A stretch of 64,000 nucleotides of DNA from Hymenobacter oligotrophus (GTDB taxonomy: Bacteria > Bacteroidota > Bacteroidia > Cytophagales > Hymenobacteraceae): assembly GCF_003574965.1 (NCBI RefSeq), contig NZ_CP032317.1, positions 2,914,001 to 2,978,000 on the forward strand, written 5' to 3'. A program made the position numbers and the translations under genes. How positions within the stretch are numbered: position 1 is the stretch's first letter; every line of letters starts with the position of its first letter. The notes under the pieces were generated by a model. That model had not been told where the DNA came from and made no database searches. It saw nothing but the letters and a program-made list of their open reading frames with translations. Below, piece by piece: positions 49,119-59,502 of the stretch.

Positions 49119-49602
49119 AGCAACGGGGATATGGTTACCGGCAGCAGCCGGCCTAGAACTACGAAGAATTGGCCGATGTGGCCGAACCCACCCCTGCCAG
49201 CCCCAGTGGCCGAGCGCCTAGGTGGCCGCCCGCTTCCCGGAAAACGGCAGCTATGCAGCGCCGCATTGGTGGGTCAGCGAAGCGGCACAAACACATTTTC
49301 GGCAAAAAGTTGAAAGCATAGTGGTTCGGCAATGAACCGTTATTTAACTTCGAAAAGTTGAAAACGCCGAACGCTTGGATTAGCCATTACGTTCGGCGTT
49401 TTCATTGCTACCCAAGCACATTTCGGGCTTTGCCAGCACCGAAATGAATGAACAAAACTTCTTGTTTAAATACCAAAATTTTGCTGATTGTGGCTCGCGT
49501 TTTGCCCTTGTTGCGCCGGTGTGGTTGGCTTTGCACGTCAGGCAGCAGGATGAAGCGGCTTGTCGGGTTGGCCTGATTTCTTCCCTTTAAACTTCTCCTG
49601 CT
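49119..49602. other. Divergent galK-GH43 intergenic region
   Basis: This 484-base region has no obvious gene. It has an AT-rich part (49320-49500) likely holding promoters for both sides, one CCTAGG near 49218, and a terminator-like hairpin at 49360-49403. Confidence 0.6.
49360..49403. terminator. Orphan hairpin in the divergent region
   Basis: A perfect 14-base stem (GAAAACGCCGAACG with its complement) surrounds a 16-base loop, with A and T runs at the base. No annotated gene ends here, so it may end a small RNA or unseen leader transcript. Confidence 0.6.
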
Positions 49603-51192
49603 TTGTCTTTCGAATTGGAACCCGGGGCCTACACCCCGACGCCGGACGCCGATTTGCTCGTTGACCGCCCGGAAGTATTGTATGCTGGCGCCGATGCTCC
49701 GGCTCCTGTAGCCCCTGCGCTGGTTGGCTACGACCGCCTCGTGCTGCCCGGCGATTTTCCGGACCCCACGATTACCAAAATCGGCGACACCTATTGGGCC
49801 AGCGCCACCTCGGCTGAGTGGGGCGCCGTGTTCCCGTTGTTTAAGTCCGACGACCTAGTGCACTGGGAGTTGGTAAGCCACGTGTTTCCGCACCGGTTGC
49901 CGGCGTGGTGCGATTCGCAGTTTTGGGCACCCGAGCTGTTTTACGAAGGCGGTAAGGTGTACATGTATTACACGGCCCGTAAAAAAGGCGGCGTGTTGTG
50001 CGTGGCCGTGGCCAGCGCCGACCGCCCCGAGGGGCCTTACACCGACCACGGCCCGCTGGTAGGCGAAGCCGCCGGCTCGATCGACGGATTTCCGGTGCGC
50101 GACGAGAACGGCGTGCTGCACCTAATCTGGAAGAACGACGGCAATAGCATCGGCAAACCCACGCCCATTTGGGCGCAGCGCATCGACGAGGCAACGATGA
50201 AGCTGGTGGGCAAGCGCAAGGAGCTGTTTCGCAACGACACACCTTGGGAAGGCAACCTGGTAGAAGGCTCCGCCCTTGTGCGCCACAACGGCTACTTCTA
50301 CATGTTTTACGCCGGCAATGCCTGCTGCGGCAAGTATTGCACCTACGCCGAGGGCGTGGCCCGCTCGCGCAACTTGCTCGGCCCGTGGGAAAAGTACGAC
50401 CGCAACCCCATCTTGACCGATAACGAGGTATGGAAGTGCCCCGGCCATGGCACCGTAACCGAGAAAGACGGCCGCTGGTTTTTGCTGCACCACGCTTACC
50501 ACGTAAACAGCCACGAGTTTGTGGGCCGCCAGGGCTTGCTGAGCGAGTTTACCTGGAACGAGCAGGGCTGGCCTGAGTTCGTAAACAGCAGCCCGCAAGC
50601 CGCTCCGCTGGCTGATGTAACGCTGCTGAACGTAACCGACAACTTTGCGGGCGAGGCGCTGGGCCTTACTTGGCAGTGGCCCGCAACGCAGCCGCCCCAC
50701 CTCGAGGTGGCCGACGGCCATCTGCACCTAGGGGCCAGCCCGGCGCGCCTAGGCGCCATTGTGGCGCAGCGCACCTACTCCGCTACGTACACCGCTAGCG
50801 TGCAGGTTGATACAACCGGCTTGGGCGAGGGCACGTTTGCCGGCCTGGGCGCCGTGGGCGACCCGTACAACGCCTTGGCCCTAGTGGCCGGCGACAACAT
50901 GCTGCAGCTTTGGCACGTGAAGATGGGCAAGAAACAGCGCCTCACCGAAGTGCTGCTAGAACCTTGCAGCACCCTAGGTTTGCGCCTCGAGTGCTGGGGC
51001 GGCAGCCGCTACCGCTTTGCTTACAGCCTCGACGGTGGCCTGAATTGGGAGCCCATCCGCACCGATGGTTTCGCCATCAACGGCACTTACCTTCCGCCCT
51101 GGGACCGTGGCGTGCGCGTGGGCCTCATTGCCCAAGGCGAAGAAAACCAAACAGCCACGTTTTCGGAGTTTCGGTTGCGCAACCAGCGTTAA
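49603..51192 (+). CDS. GH43-type glycosidase without signal peptide
   Basis: The 529-residue protein has a five-bladed propeller catalytic domain (about 45-340): DFPDPTI with the catalytic base Asp, Asp in SIDGFPVRDENG, and the acid Glu in NLVEGSALV. A C-terminal concanavalin-like beta domain (about 345-525) follows. GH43 enzymes act on arabinans, xylans or beta-1,3-galactans; the gal genes nearby favour a galactose or arabinose-containing substrate. Only TTG at 49603 can serve as start, since an in-frame stop lies 15 bases upstream and no ATG precedes the domain. No signal peptide is seen. Confidence 0.85.
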   Translation: MSFELEPGAYTPTPDADLLVDRPEVLYAGADAPAPVAPALVGYDRLVLPGDFPDPTITKIGDTYWASATSAEWGAVFPLFKSDDLVHWELVSHVFPHRLPAWCDSQFWAPELFYEGGKVYMYYTARKKGGVLCVAVASADRPEGPYTDHGPLVGEAAGSIDGFPVRDENGVLHLIWKNDGNSIGKPTPIWAQRIDEATMKLVGKRKELFRNDTPWEGNLVEGSALVRHNGYFYMFYAGNACCGKYCTYAEGVARSRNLLGPWEKYDRNPILTDNEVWKCPGHGTVTEKDGRWFLLHHAYHVNSHEFVGRQGLLSEFTWNEQGWPEFVNSSPQAAPLADVTLLNVTDNFAGEALGLTWQWPATQPPHLEVADGHLHLGASPARLGAIVAQRTYSATYTASVQVDTTGLGEGTFAGLGAVGDPYNALALVAGDNMLQLWHVKMGKKQRLTEVLLEPCSTLGLRLECWGGSRYRFAYSLDGGLNWEPIRTDGFAINGTYLPPWDRGVRVGLIAQGEENQTATFSEFRLRNQR

Positions 51193-51214
51193 TACTACTT
51201 ATTTCGAGTTTTTG

Positions 51215-51256
51215 ACCGAGCCCCGGCTGCCTGTGCAGCCGGGGCTCGGTGTTTTT
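51215..51256 (+). terminator. Terminator after the GH43 gene
   Basis: ACCGAGCCCCGGCTGC pairs with GCAGCCGGGGCTCGGT around a 4-base loop and is followed by GTTTTT. Confidence 0.9.
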
Positions 51257-51314
51257 GGCGTCACCGGAGCACGCAAATGCCCGTACATAGCGGCTCGGTC
51301 TTTTTGCATCGGAT

Positions 51315-52370
51315 ATGGCACAACCATCTATCACGGCTACTCCGTTTGGCGAGCTGCCCAACGGCCAAACCGCCCAGCTATTTACGCTCACCAACGGCTC
51401 CGGCCTAGAGGTGCGCATTACCAACTACGGCGGCATCGTTACACACTTTTTCGCGGCGGATCGGCAAGGCCAACCCGGCGACATTGTATTGGGTTTCGAC
51501 AGCTTAGCGGGCTACCTCACCGATGCGTACACCGCCGCCAACCCCTACTTCGGCGGGCTGATCGGCCGTTTCGGCAACCGCATCAAGGAGGGCCGCTTCG
51601 CGCTCAACGGGCAACCATTTACCCTAGCCACCAACAACGGCCCCAACCACCTGCACGGCGGCCAGCACGGTTTTAACCAGCAGCTTTGGCATGCCGAGAT
51701 GCTCGTGGACCTAGGACCGGCGTTGCGCCTTACGTACCTGAGTCCCGATGGCGAAGAGGGCTACCCCGGCAACCTCGCCGTAACGGTGCTCTACCGCCTT
51801 ACCGCCGATAACGCCCTGCGCATTGAGTACACCGCCACTACCGACCGCGCCACCCCCCTTAACTTAACCAACCACAGCTACTTTAACCTAGGGGCCGGCA
51901 CCACGCCCGATATTTTGGGCCACGAGCTCACGCTGCACGCCGACCGCTACACCGTAGTCGACGACACCTTAATCCCAACCGGCGAGCTGCGCCCCGTAGC
52001 CGGCACGCCCTTCGATTTTGGGCAAACACACACCATCGGCGAGCGTATTGGGCAAGTACCCGGCGGCTACGACCACAACTGGGTGCTGCGCGGCGAAGGT
52101 TTTCGGTTGGTGGCCGAAGCGCACGAGCCGGCCACGGGCCGTACGTTGCAGGTACTCACCGACCAACCCGGTATACAGTTTTATGCTGGCAACTTTTTGG
52201 CCGGTACGCTTACGGGCAAGCAGGGCCGCGCTTACCCCAAGCACGGCGGCTTTTGCCTCGAAACCCAGCACTTCCCCGATTCGCCCAACCAGCCCGCTTT
52301 CCCTAATACAGTGTTGCAGCCAGGCGAGGTGTTCCGGTCGGTAACAGAGTACCGCTGCGGCGTACGCTGA
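51315..52370 (+). CDS. galM: Aldose 1-epimerase (mutarotase)
   Basis: The 351-residue protein has the GalM fold with catalytic residues in NHLHGGQHGFNQ and NLTNHSYFNL (His) and LETQHFPDSPNQPAFP (Glu). GalM interconverts alpha and beta anomers of galactose before GalK. It has no signal peptide. Though on the opposite strand, it shares the sugar theme of galK-galT. A terminator separates it from the GH43 gene, so it has its own promoter. Confidence 0.95.
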   Translation: MAQPSITATPFGELPNGQTAQLFTLTNGSGLEVRITNYGGIVTHFFAADRQGQPGDIVLGFDSLAGYLTDAYTAANPYFGGLIGRFGNRIKEGRFALNGQPFTLATNNGPNHLHGGQHGFNQQLWHAEMLVDLGPALRLTYLSPDGEEGYPGNLAVTVLYRLTADNALRIEYTATTDRATPLNLTNHSYFNLGAGTTPDILGHELTLHADRYTVVDDTLIPTGELRPVAGTPFDFGQTHTIGERIGQVPGGYDHNWVLRGEGFRLVAEAHEPATGRTLQVLTDQPGIQFYAGNFLAGTLTGKQGRAYPKHGGFCLETQHFPDSPNQPAFPNTVLQPGEVFRSVTEYRCGVR

Positions 52371-52704
52371 GGCAAAATCCGTATTCGACGCTCGGCAAAA
52401 TCGGTATTTGTTGAGCAGCCCTGTGGCAAAGCCCGCCGTTAAAGAACGTGGCAGGCTGCTCATCAAATGCGGCAACTAGCATGCGCTTTCTATTTGGAGG
52501 ATGCATGTAACGATGAGCGGCTTGCCTCTTTTTGTGCCCATACCTAGGGCTCCGCTTGTGCTGCCTAGGTGCTTGGCGCTGCGTGCCGCCCACCGATGCT
52601 CTGTGCCGCTTCTCTCCGCCGCTGCTTCCGAATAACCATTTAATAACACGCCCTATTTGGGGCGCTGTTCGTAGTGAACTAGCAGAAACGCTCTGCTCCG
52701 ACGT
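52371..52704. other. galM-otsAB intergenic region with direct repeats and hairpin
   Basis: It holds a near-perfect 15-base direct repeat (GGCAAAATCCGTATT at 52371 and its one-mismatch copy at 52394), a terminator-like stem at 52406-52468, and two CCTAGG (near 52544 and 52564). No gene was found. Confidence 0.65.
52406..52468 (+). terminator. Probable galM terminator hairpin
   Basis: ATTTGTTGAGCAGCC pairs with GGCTGCTCATCAAAT with one mismatch around a 33-base loop. The large loop and lack of a T run make this uncertain. Confidence 0.45.
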
Positions 52705-54882
<2,178 letters not shown>

Positions 54883-54911
54883 GCTCAAGCAGCAGCGCCG
54901 TTCCCCAAGCT

Positions 54912-54968
54912 GTCATTAGAAGGAGGTACGCCATTCCGCGCGTCAATCGGTTCTGAGCAGGGCATGAC
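54912..54968. repeat. GTCAT...ATGAC intergenic segment
   Basis: It is bounded by GTCATT and ATGAC, the same class as the units at 2491-2530 and 55081-55125, but with a poorly matching middle. Confidence 0.4.
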
Positions 54969-55005
54969 CCTTCGCTCAGCATTAAGCAAAAACGTGCTTG
55001 CGCAC

Positions 55006-55055
55006 AAAACCGCACCGCCCGAACCCTGGCAGCAGGGTTCGGGCGGTGCGGTTTT
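55006..55055. terminator. Bidirectional terminator between otsAB and GH15
   Basis: A perfect 22-base stem (AAAACCGCACCGCCCGAACC, then CT) surrounds a 6-base loop, with A and T runs at the base. It lies between convergent genes. Confidence 0.93.
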
Positions 55056-55080
55056 CGGTTGGTGCCAGCTGAAAGGTTGT

Positions 55081-55125
55081 ATCCTGCTTAGGACCGATTG
55101 CTTCGCTTGGCTCGCAATGACAGCG
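55081..55125. repeat. Intergenic repeat of the ATTGCGAGC...AAGCGAAGCAATC type
   Basis: The minus strand reads GCTGTCATTGCGAGCCAAGC, then GAAGCAATCGGTCC. This is a widely seen intergenic repeat type in Bacteroidota, from memory. Confidence 0.6.
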
Positions 55126-55146
55126 GCTCGGAACGGCGGCACTGCT

Positions 55147-56934
55147 TTACAGGAAGTTGGGCATGTCGAGCTTTTTAGAAATGCGGTAGGCGGCGTTTAC
55201 CAAGCCCACGTGGCTGTAGGCCTGCGGAAAGTTGCCCCACTGCGAACCGGTGCGGGCGTCCACGTCCTCCGATAGCAGCCCTAGGTGGTTGGTGTAGCCG
55301 AGCAGCTTCTCGAACTCGCGTACGGCGTCGTCGAGGCGGCCGACGCAGGCCAGCGCTTCGATGTACCAAAAGGAGCAGATGAGGAAGGTCGTTTCGGGCG
55401 TGCCAAAGTCATCGGCGTGGCGGTAGCGGTAGAACAAGCCCTCGGGGGTTTTCAACTCGGCTTCGAGCGCTGCCAGGTGCGTACGCGCTACCTCCGAATC
55501 GGGCCGCAGGTAGCCCATCATAATGAGCTGCATGGTGCTGGCATCGAGGTGCAGCGAGCCGATGGCGTTGGTGTATACCTGCCGCGCGGGGCTGAAGCAG
55601 GCCTCAATTTTCTGCCCGGCTTGGTGCATCAGGCGCTCGGCCAAGCCAGCCATATCGGCGTTGCCTAGGTTGTTGGCCACCTTGTGGGCGGCATGCGCAC
55701 CAGCCCAGTGAAAGAGGTAGGTATAGCAGTGAAACTGCGCTAGGTTGCGGAACTCCCACAGGCCGGCGTCGGGCTGCTCCATGGTGCGCTCAATAAACGA
55801 CAGGGCATCGTACATGAGTTTTTCGGAGTGCACCCGCTCTTTGGTAACAAAGCGCTGATCGACGTAAAGCGGCAGCAGCGCCACCAACACCTGCCCGTAC
55901 ACATCGTTTTGGATGTGCGTGTAGGCATCGTTGCCGATGCGCACCGGCTGGTTGCCCAGGTAGCCGGCCAGGTGCGAAAGCTCCTGCTCGATAAGCTCGG
56001 AGTTGCCGCTGATGGAGTACAGCGGCTGGTATTTGTCGCGCACCTTCGTGGAGATGTTGGCGATGAAGTGGAAGTACTGCTCCATCTCCTCGAAGTGGCC
56101 AATGTTGTTGAAGGCCGTGAGGATGTAGTAGGTGTCGCGCATCCAGCAGTAGCGATAGTCCCAGTTGCGCGTGGAGCCCGGCGCCTCGGGCAGCGAGGTA
56201 GTGGTAGCCGCGATGATGGCGCCCGTGTCTTCGTACTGGTGCAGCTTCAGCACCAAGCCCGAGCGGATTACCTGCGGTTGGTAAAAGTTGCTGATGCTGG
56301 TGCTTTTTACCCACTGGCGCCAGTACTGCGTGGTTTCGCGCAAAAACCGCTCGCAGGTGCTTTCGAGCGCGGCCTCGAGGGGCGCGCCGTAGGTGAGAAC
56401 CAAATACTTGGTTTCGGTGAGGGCGAAATCTTCCTCATCCAAAATGTAGCTCAACGGCACGTTAGAGGTCAGGCGCACCTCCTCGGATAAGCCCATAAAG
56501 CTGATGTGGTTGGAGGAGCGGCGCGGGCTGAGCACCTGCCGGCCGTAGTCGCCCACGGGGCGGCAAACGGCCCGTACCCGGGGGGTGCCGGCCAAAGGTT
56601 CGAGCTTCCGAATCAGCATCAGCGGCTTGTAGTAACGCTCGTACTGCTGAAACCGGGGGGCAAAATCGGTAACGCGGTAGCGCCCCTGCGCCGACTCTAC
56701 CTCGGTACACAAAATATTGGTGTTGTCGAGGTAGTACTGGTGCGTGCGAAATTCGCCTTCGGCGGGCCGCAGCGTAAACTCGCCGCCCTGCTGCCGATCG
56801 AGCAGGCTGCCGAATACAAAGCCGCTGTCGAAGCGGGGCCAGCACAGCCACTGCAGGCTGGTATCCTGATGAATAAGCGCCAAGTAGGCGCAGTTGCCGA
56901 TTACGCCTAGGTCGTAAGTGTGTCGGTTGCTCAT
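55147..56934 (-). CDS. GH15 glucoamylase/trehalase-like protein
   Basis: The protein is 595 residues from the ATG at 56934. The frame is open to 57432 but that extension crosses another gene. An N-terminal beta-sandwich (about 1-230, starting YDLGVIGNCAYLALI) precedes an (alpha/alpha)6 barrel with the catalytic GH15 motifs: NWDYRYCWMRD and, at the C-terminal end, LSEDVDARTGSQWGNFPQAYSH. Bacterial GH15 enzymes cut alpha-glucans or trehalose. It has no signal peptide, so it acts inside. Its position beside otsAB supports a link to trehalose turnover, though sequence alone does not prove the substrate. Confidence 0.92.
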   Translation of the reverse strand: MSNRHTYDLGVIGNCAYLALIHQDTSLQWLCWPRFDSGFVFGSLLDRQQGGEFTLRPAEGEFRTHQYYLDNTNILCTEVESAQGRYRVTDFAPRFQQYERYYKPLMLIRKLEPLAGTPRVRAVCRPVGDYGRQVLSPRRSSNHISFMGLSEEVRLTSNVPLSYILDEEDFALTETKYLVLTYGAPLEAALESTCERFLRETTQYWRQWVKSTSISNFYQPQVIRSGLVLKLHQYEDTGAIIAATTTSLPEAPGSTRNWDYRYCWMRDTYYILTAFNNIGHFEEMEQYFHFIANISTKVRDKYQPLYSISGNSELIEQELSHLAGYLGNQPVRIGNDAYTHIQNDVYGQVLVALLPLYVDQRFVTKERVHSEKLMYDALSFIERTMEQPDAGLWEFRNLAQFHCYTYLFHWAGAHAAHKVANNLGNADMAGLAERLMHQAGQKIEACFSPARQVYTNAIGSLHLDASTMQLIMMGYLRPDSEVARTHLAALEAELKTPEGLFYRYRHADDFGTPETTFLICSFWYIEALACVGRLDDAVREFEKLLGYTNHLGLLSEDVDARTGSQWGNFPQAYSHVGLVNAAYRISKKLDMPNFL

Positions 56935-57032
56935 GGGCCGGTGCAGCACCCGCTTTTGCCGGGTGCATGGCCTGAGTGTACCCCGTGCGGCCCGCCCAGG
57001 TTGCCTTGCCCGCGCAACTATAGGCTCAACAC

Positions 57033-57269
57033 TTAGCTTGCCATGCCCAGCAGCAGGCCTACGCCCAGTACCACAGTAGCCAACCAGAACAAGCGCGTGG
57101 CCCACTGCTGCTGCCGCTGCAGCATAGCGTAGCGGGCCGAGCAGGCGGGCTCTTGGAGCGCACGCGGCTGCAAGGTTTCTTTGAGCAGTAGCCATACGGC
57201 GGCTACCACTTGCACAAACACAGCGCCGGATACTAGTACTTTCGAGGAAGACAGAAGCGGTGAGTTCAT
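57033..57269 (-). CDS. Small two-span membrane protein, function unknown
   Basis: The protein is 78 residues from the ATG at 57269 with two hydrophobic segments (about 11-29, VLVSGAVFVQVVAAVWLLL, and 58-76, LFWLATVVLGVGLLLGMA) joined by a polar loop. It overlaps the spurious upstream extension of the GH15 frame. No family is recognised. It ends 98 bases before the GH15 start, on the same strand. Confidence 0.6.
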   Translation of the reverse strand: MNSPLLSSSKVLVSGAVFVQVVAAVWLLLKETLQPRALQEPACSARYAMLQRQQQWATRLFWLATVVLGVGLLLGMAS

Positions 57270-57525
57270 AGCTGCAGAAGGGTTGGCTGGCAAGGCTGCT
57301 GGGGCCTAGGTGGTGGTGCTGGGTAGCGGCACTGCCAAGCCGAACGGTGAGGGGTGTAGAACGATTTCGTTGCAAATCTGCACACGACCGGGGTGTTTCT
57401 GCTTTCGCGAAACGGAGTTTCACTTTCGCCAAACGGAATTATGTGTGAAGTGCAGGCTCTACGTTTTGCGCTATTCATTCTTGGTATCCCACTGCCGCTG
57501 CTTACTTTGTAGTACCAAGCGACTT

Positions 57526-58542
57526 ATGGAGACCTTTTTCGAGTTCCGCACGGCCGAGCTCACCGACAATTGCCAAACCGAGCTTCAGCAGCACGCCAAT
57601 GTGGTGCAGGCCGATACGCTGTGGCGCAATCCCGCGGGTAGTACCGCCAAATTCACCGATTATTTTCTCGATGGGTTTCAGCTTACCAGCATGAGCGGCA
57701 AGCTGCTGCAGCCGCTGAAGGCCGAGCTAGAGGTAAACAACCCGTGGGTGGGCATGCTGTTTCAGTTCGACGGCGACACGCACTCGCGCAGCTGCGCCAG
57801 CCGCCCCATGACCCTGGGTGCCAGCCGCCAAAACGTGGTGGGCGACGAAACCACCCGCAACCACTACACCTTTCAAGGCGAGCAGAGCGGGCGCGACTTT
57901 CACATGTTTTCGGTGCACCTCACGCCCGAGTTCTTCCGCAACCTCGTTACGAGCAACGCCGAGTGGCTGCGCATGCACGAGCGGCGCCTGGGCCGTGCCG
58001 AACCTTTTGTGCTGATACCCGATGGCGTGGCCGTAACGCCCATGATGCGCGCCATCATTCAGCAAATTGCCGAGTGCCCCTACTCGGGCGCCCTCAAAAA
58101 GATGTTTCTGGAAGCGCGCTTTCTGGACTTGTTTGTGGAGCAGCACGAGCAAATGGCGCGCAGCCTCTACCGCCTCTCCACCACCGAGCGCGACTTGTTC
58201 TACGCCATTCGCGACTTCCTGGACGCGCACTACGCCAACCCGCCCAGCCTGCTGGAGCTGGCCCGGCAGTTCGGCACCAACGATTTCAAGCTGAAAAAGG
58301 GCTTCAAAGACCTGTTCGGCACCACCGTGTTCGGCTACGTGGCCGAGCGCCGCCTCGCCGTAGCGCACCAGCTGATTACCCACACCGAGCAACCGCTGCA
58401 AGAGGTAGCCGAGTCGGTGGGTTTTACCAACCCCGCGCACTTTGCTACCGCTTTCAAGCGCAAGTTTGGCATGGCGCCCTCGCAAATGCGCCGCTCGCGC
58501 TACACCGTACCCGATACCGGTGCCTGGATGCAGTTGGCCTAG
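57526..58542 (+). CDS. AraC-family transcription regulator
   Basis: The protein is 338 residues from the ATG at 57526; the frame is open to 57310 but that part looks non-coding. The C-terminal third has two helix-turn-helix units of the AraC type, including PPSLLELARQFGTNDFKLKKGFK and the closing ESVGFTNPAHFATAFKRKFGMAPSQMRR. The N-terminal 230 residues are the likely effector domain, with no clear ligand motif. Such regulators in Bacteroidota often control siderophore or sugar genes. No obvious target sits beside it. Confidence 0.9.
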   Translation: METFFEFRTAELTDNCQTELQQHANVVQADTLWRNPAGSTAKFTDYFLDGFQLTSMSGKLLQPLKAELEVNNPWVGMLFQFDGDTHSRSCASRPMTLGASRQNVVGDETTRNHYTFQGEQSGRDFHMFSVHLTPEFFRNLVTSNAEWLRMHERRLGRAEPFVLIPDGVAVTPMMRAIIQQIAECPYSGALKKMFLEARFLDLFVEQHEQMARSLYRLSTTERDLFYAIRDFLDAHYANPPSLLELARQFGTNDFKLKKGFKDLFGTTVFGYVAERRLAVAHQLITHTEQPLQEVAESVGFTNPAHFATAFKRKFGMAPSQMRRSRYTVPDTGAWMQLA

Positions 58543-58580
58543 CCAGCACCTAGGGCAGGGCCCCTCCTAGTTTCGAGCCT

Positions 58581-58631
58581 ATAAGCACCTAGGCCCCGCA
58601 GTACGCAATACTGCGGGGCCTAGGTGCTTAT
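58581..58631. terminator. Bidirectional hairpin with CCTAGG in each arm
   Basis: Two perfect 23-base arms surround a 5-base loop; each contains CACCTAGGCC or its complement. It lies between the convergent araC-type and pdxH genes. A clear T run is missing. Confidence 0.75.
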
Positions 58632-58644
58632 GGTCAAATCAACA

Positions 58645-59274
58645 TCAAGGAGCCAGGCACACTTGCTGCCATCCCATGGGCGCGCGCTCGAAGCGCAAGC
58701 GGCTGGGCAAGTCGCCGGGGTTGCCGGCCCAAAACTCGATCATGGTGGGGTGCACGGCGTAGCCGCCCCACTGCGGCGGGCGCGGCACGGCTTTTTGGCT
58801 AGCAAAGCGCTCGGTAGCCTCGTGCAGGCGTTCGGCCAACTCCTCGGGGCCGCTGAGTACTTGGCTTTGCGGCGAGGCCCACACGCCAAGCTGGTTGGCC
58901 CTAGGTCGTTTGCTGAAAGCGAGCGTGGCGTCGTCGGGTGGCAGCGGGTGCACCACGCCCTCCACGCGCACTTGCCTATCGAGCCCCGACCAGTAAAAGG
59001 TAAGCGCCGCGTGGGGGTTGGCTTCGAGCTCTTGGGCCTTGGGGCTGGTGAGGCTGGTAAAAAACCGGAAACCGGTTTTGTCGGTGGGCACGCCGTGCAA
59101 GTACACCACGCGGGCCGTGGGGTGGCCATCGGGCCGCACTGTGGCCAAGGTCATCGGTACGGGGCCATCGAGCGGGGCTTCGTCGAGCCAATGCTGAAAA
59201 AGGTGCAGGGCATTGGTTTCGGCGAGCAGCGCGGCCCAGCCAGCCGATACGGCCGGCGCAAAGGTTGTTTCCAT
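58645..59274 (-). CDS. pdxH: Pyridoxamine/pyridoxine 5'-phosphate oxidase
   Basis: The protein is 209 residues from the ATG at 59274. Family blocks include MTLATVRPDGHPTARVVYLHG (FMN site), FRFFTSLTSPKAQELEANP, PRPPQWGGYAVHP and the closing RLRFER. It oxidises pyridoxamine or pyridoxine phosphate to pyridoxal phosphate with FMN. Single gene. Confidence 0.95.
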   Translation of the reverse strand: METTFAPAVSAGWAALLAETNALHLFQHWLDEAPLDGPVPMTLATVRPDGHPTARVVYLHGVPTDKTGFRFFTSLTSPKAQELEANPHAALTFYWSGLDRQVRVEGVVHPLPPDDATLAFSKRPRANQLGVWASPQSQVLSGPEELAERLHEATERFASQKAVPRPPQWGGYAVHPTMIEFWAGNPGDLPSRLRFERAPMGWQQVCLAP

Positions 59275-59425
59275 AGCAATAGGTAGGGCAGTGAGGGCGG
59301 AGTACCGGCCGCGCAAGCAGCCGATGGCACAAACGTAAATTATTACTGCTCACAACCAAGCATTTATCACATCAATATGTGAAGCTCAGCTGTGGCAACT
59401 ATTCCTGCTAAATACACCTAGGCCC

Positions 59426-59477
59426 AAACACGGAGCCCCGGCAGCAGCTGTACAACCTGCGCCGGGGCTCCGTGTTT
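59426..59477 (-). terminator. Terminator after the DUF5686 gene
   Basis: A 17-base perfect stem (AAACACGGAGCCCCGGC with its complement) surrounds an 18-base loop. It stands 26 bases past the stop codon. Confidence 0.85.
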
Positions 59478-59502
59478 GCGGCTTGCATCGACTTTATTCG
59501 GC

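Noticed and set aside
56935-57432. N-terminal extension of the GH15 frame
   Set aside because: It overlaps another small gene and a likely promoter region; GH15 proteins of this type begin at the MSNRHTYDLG start.
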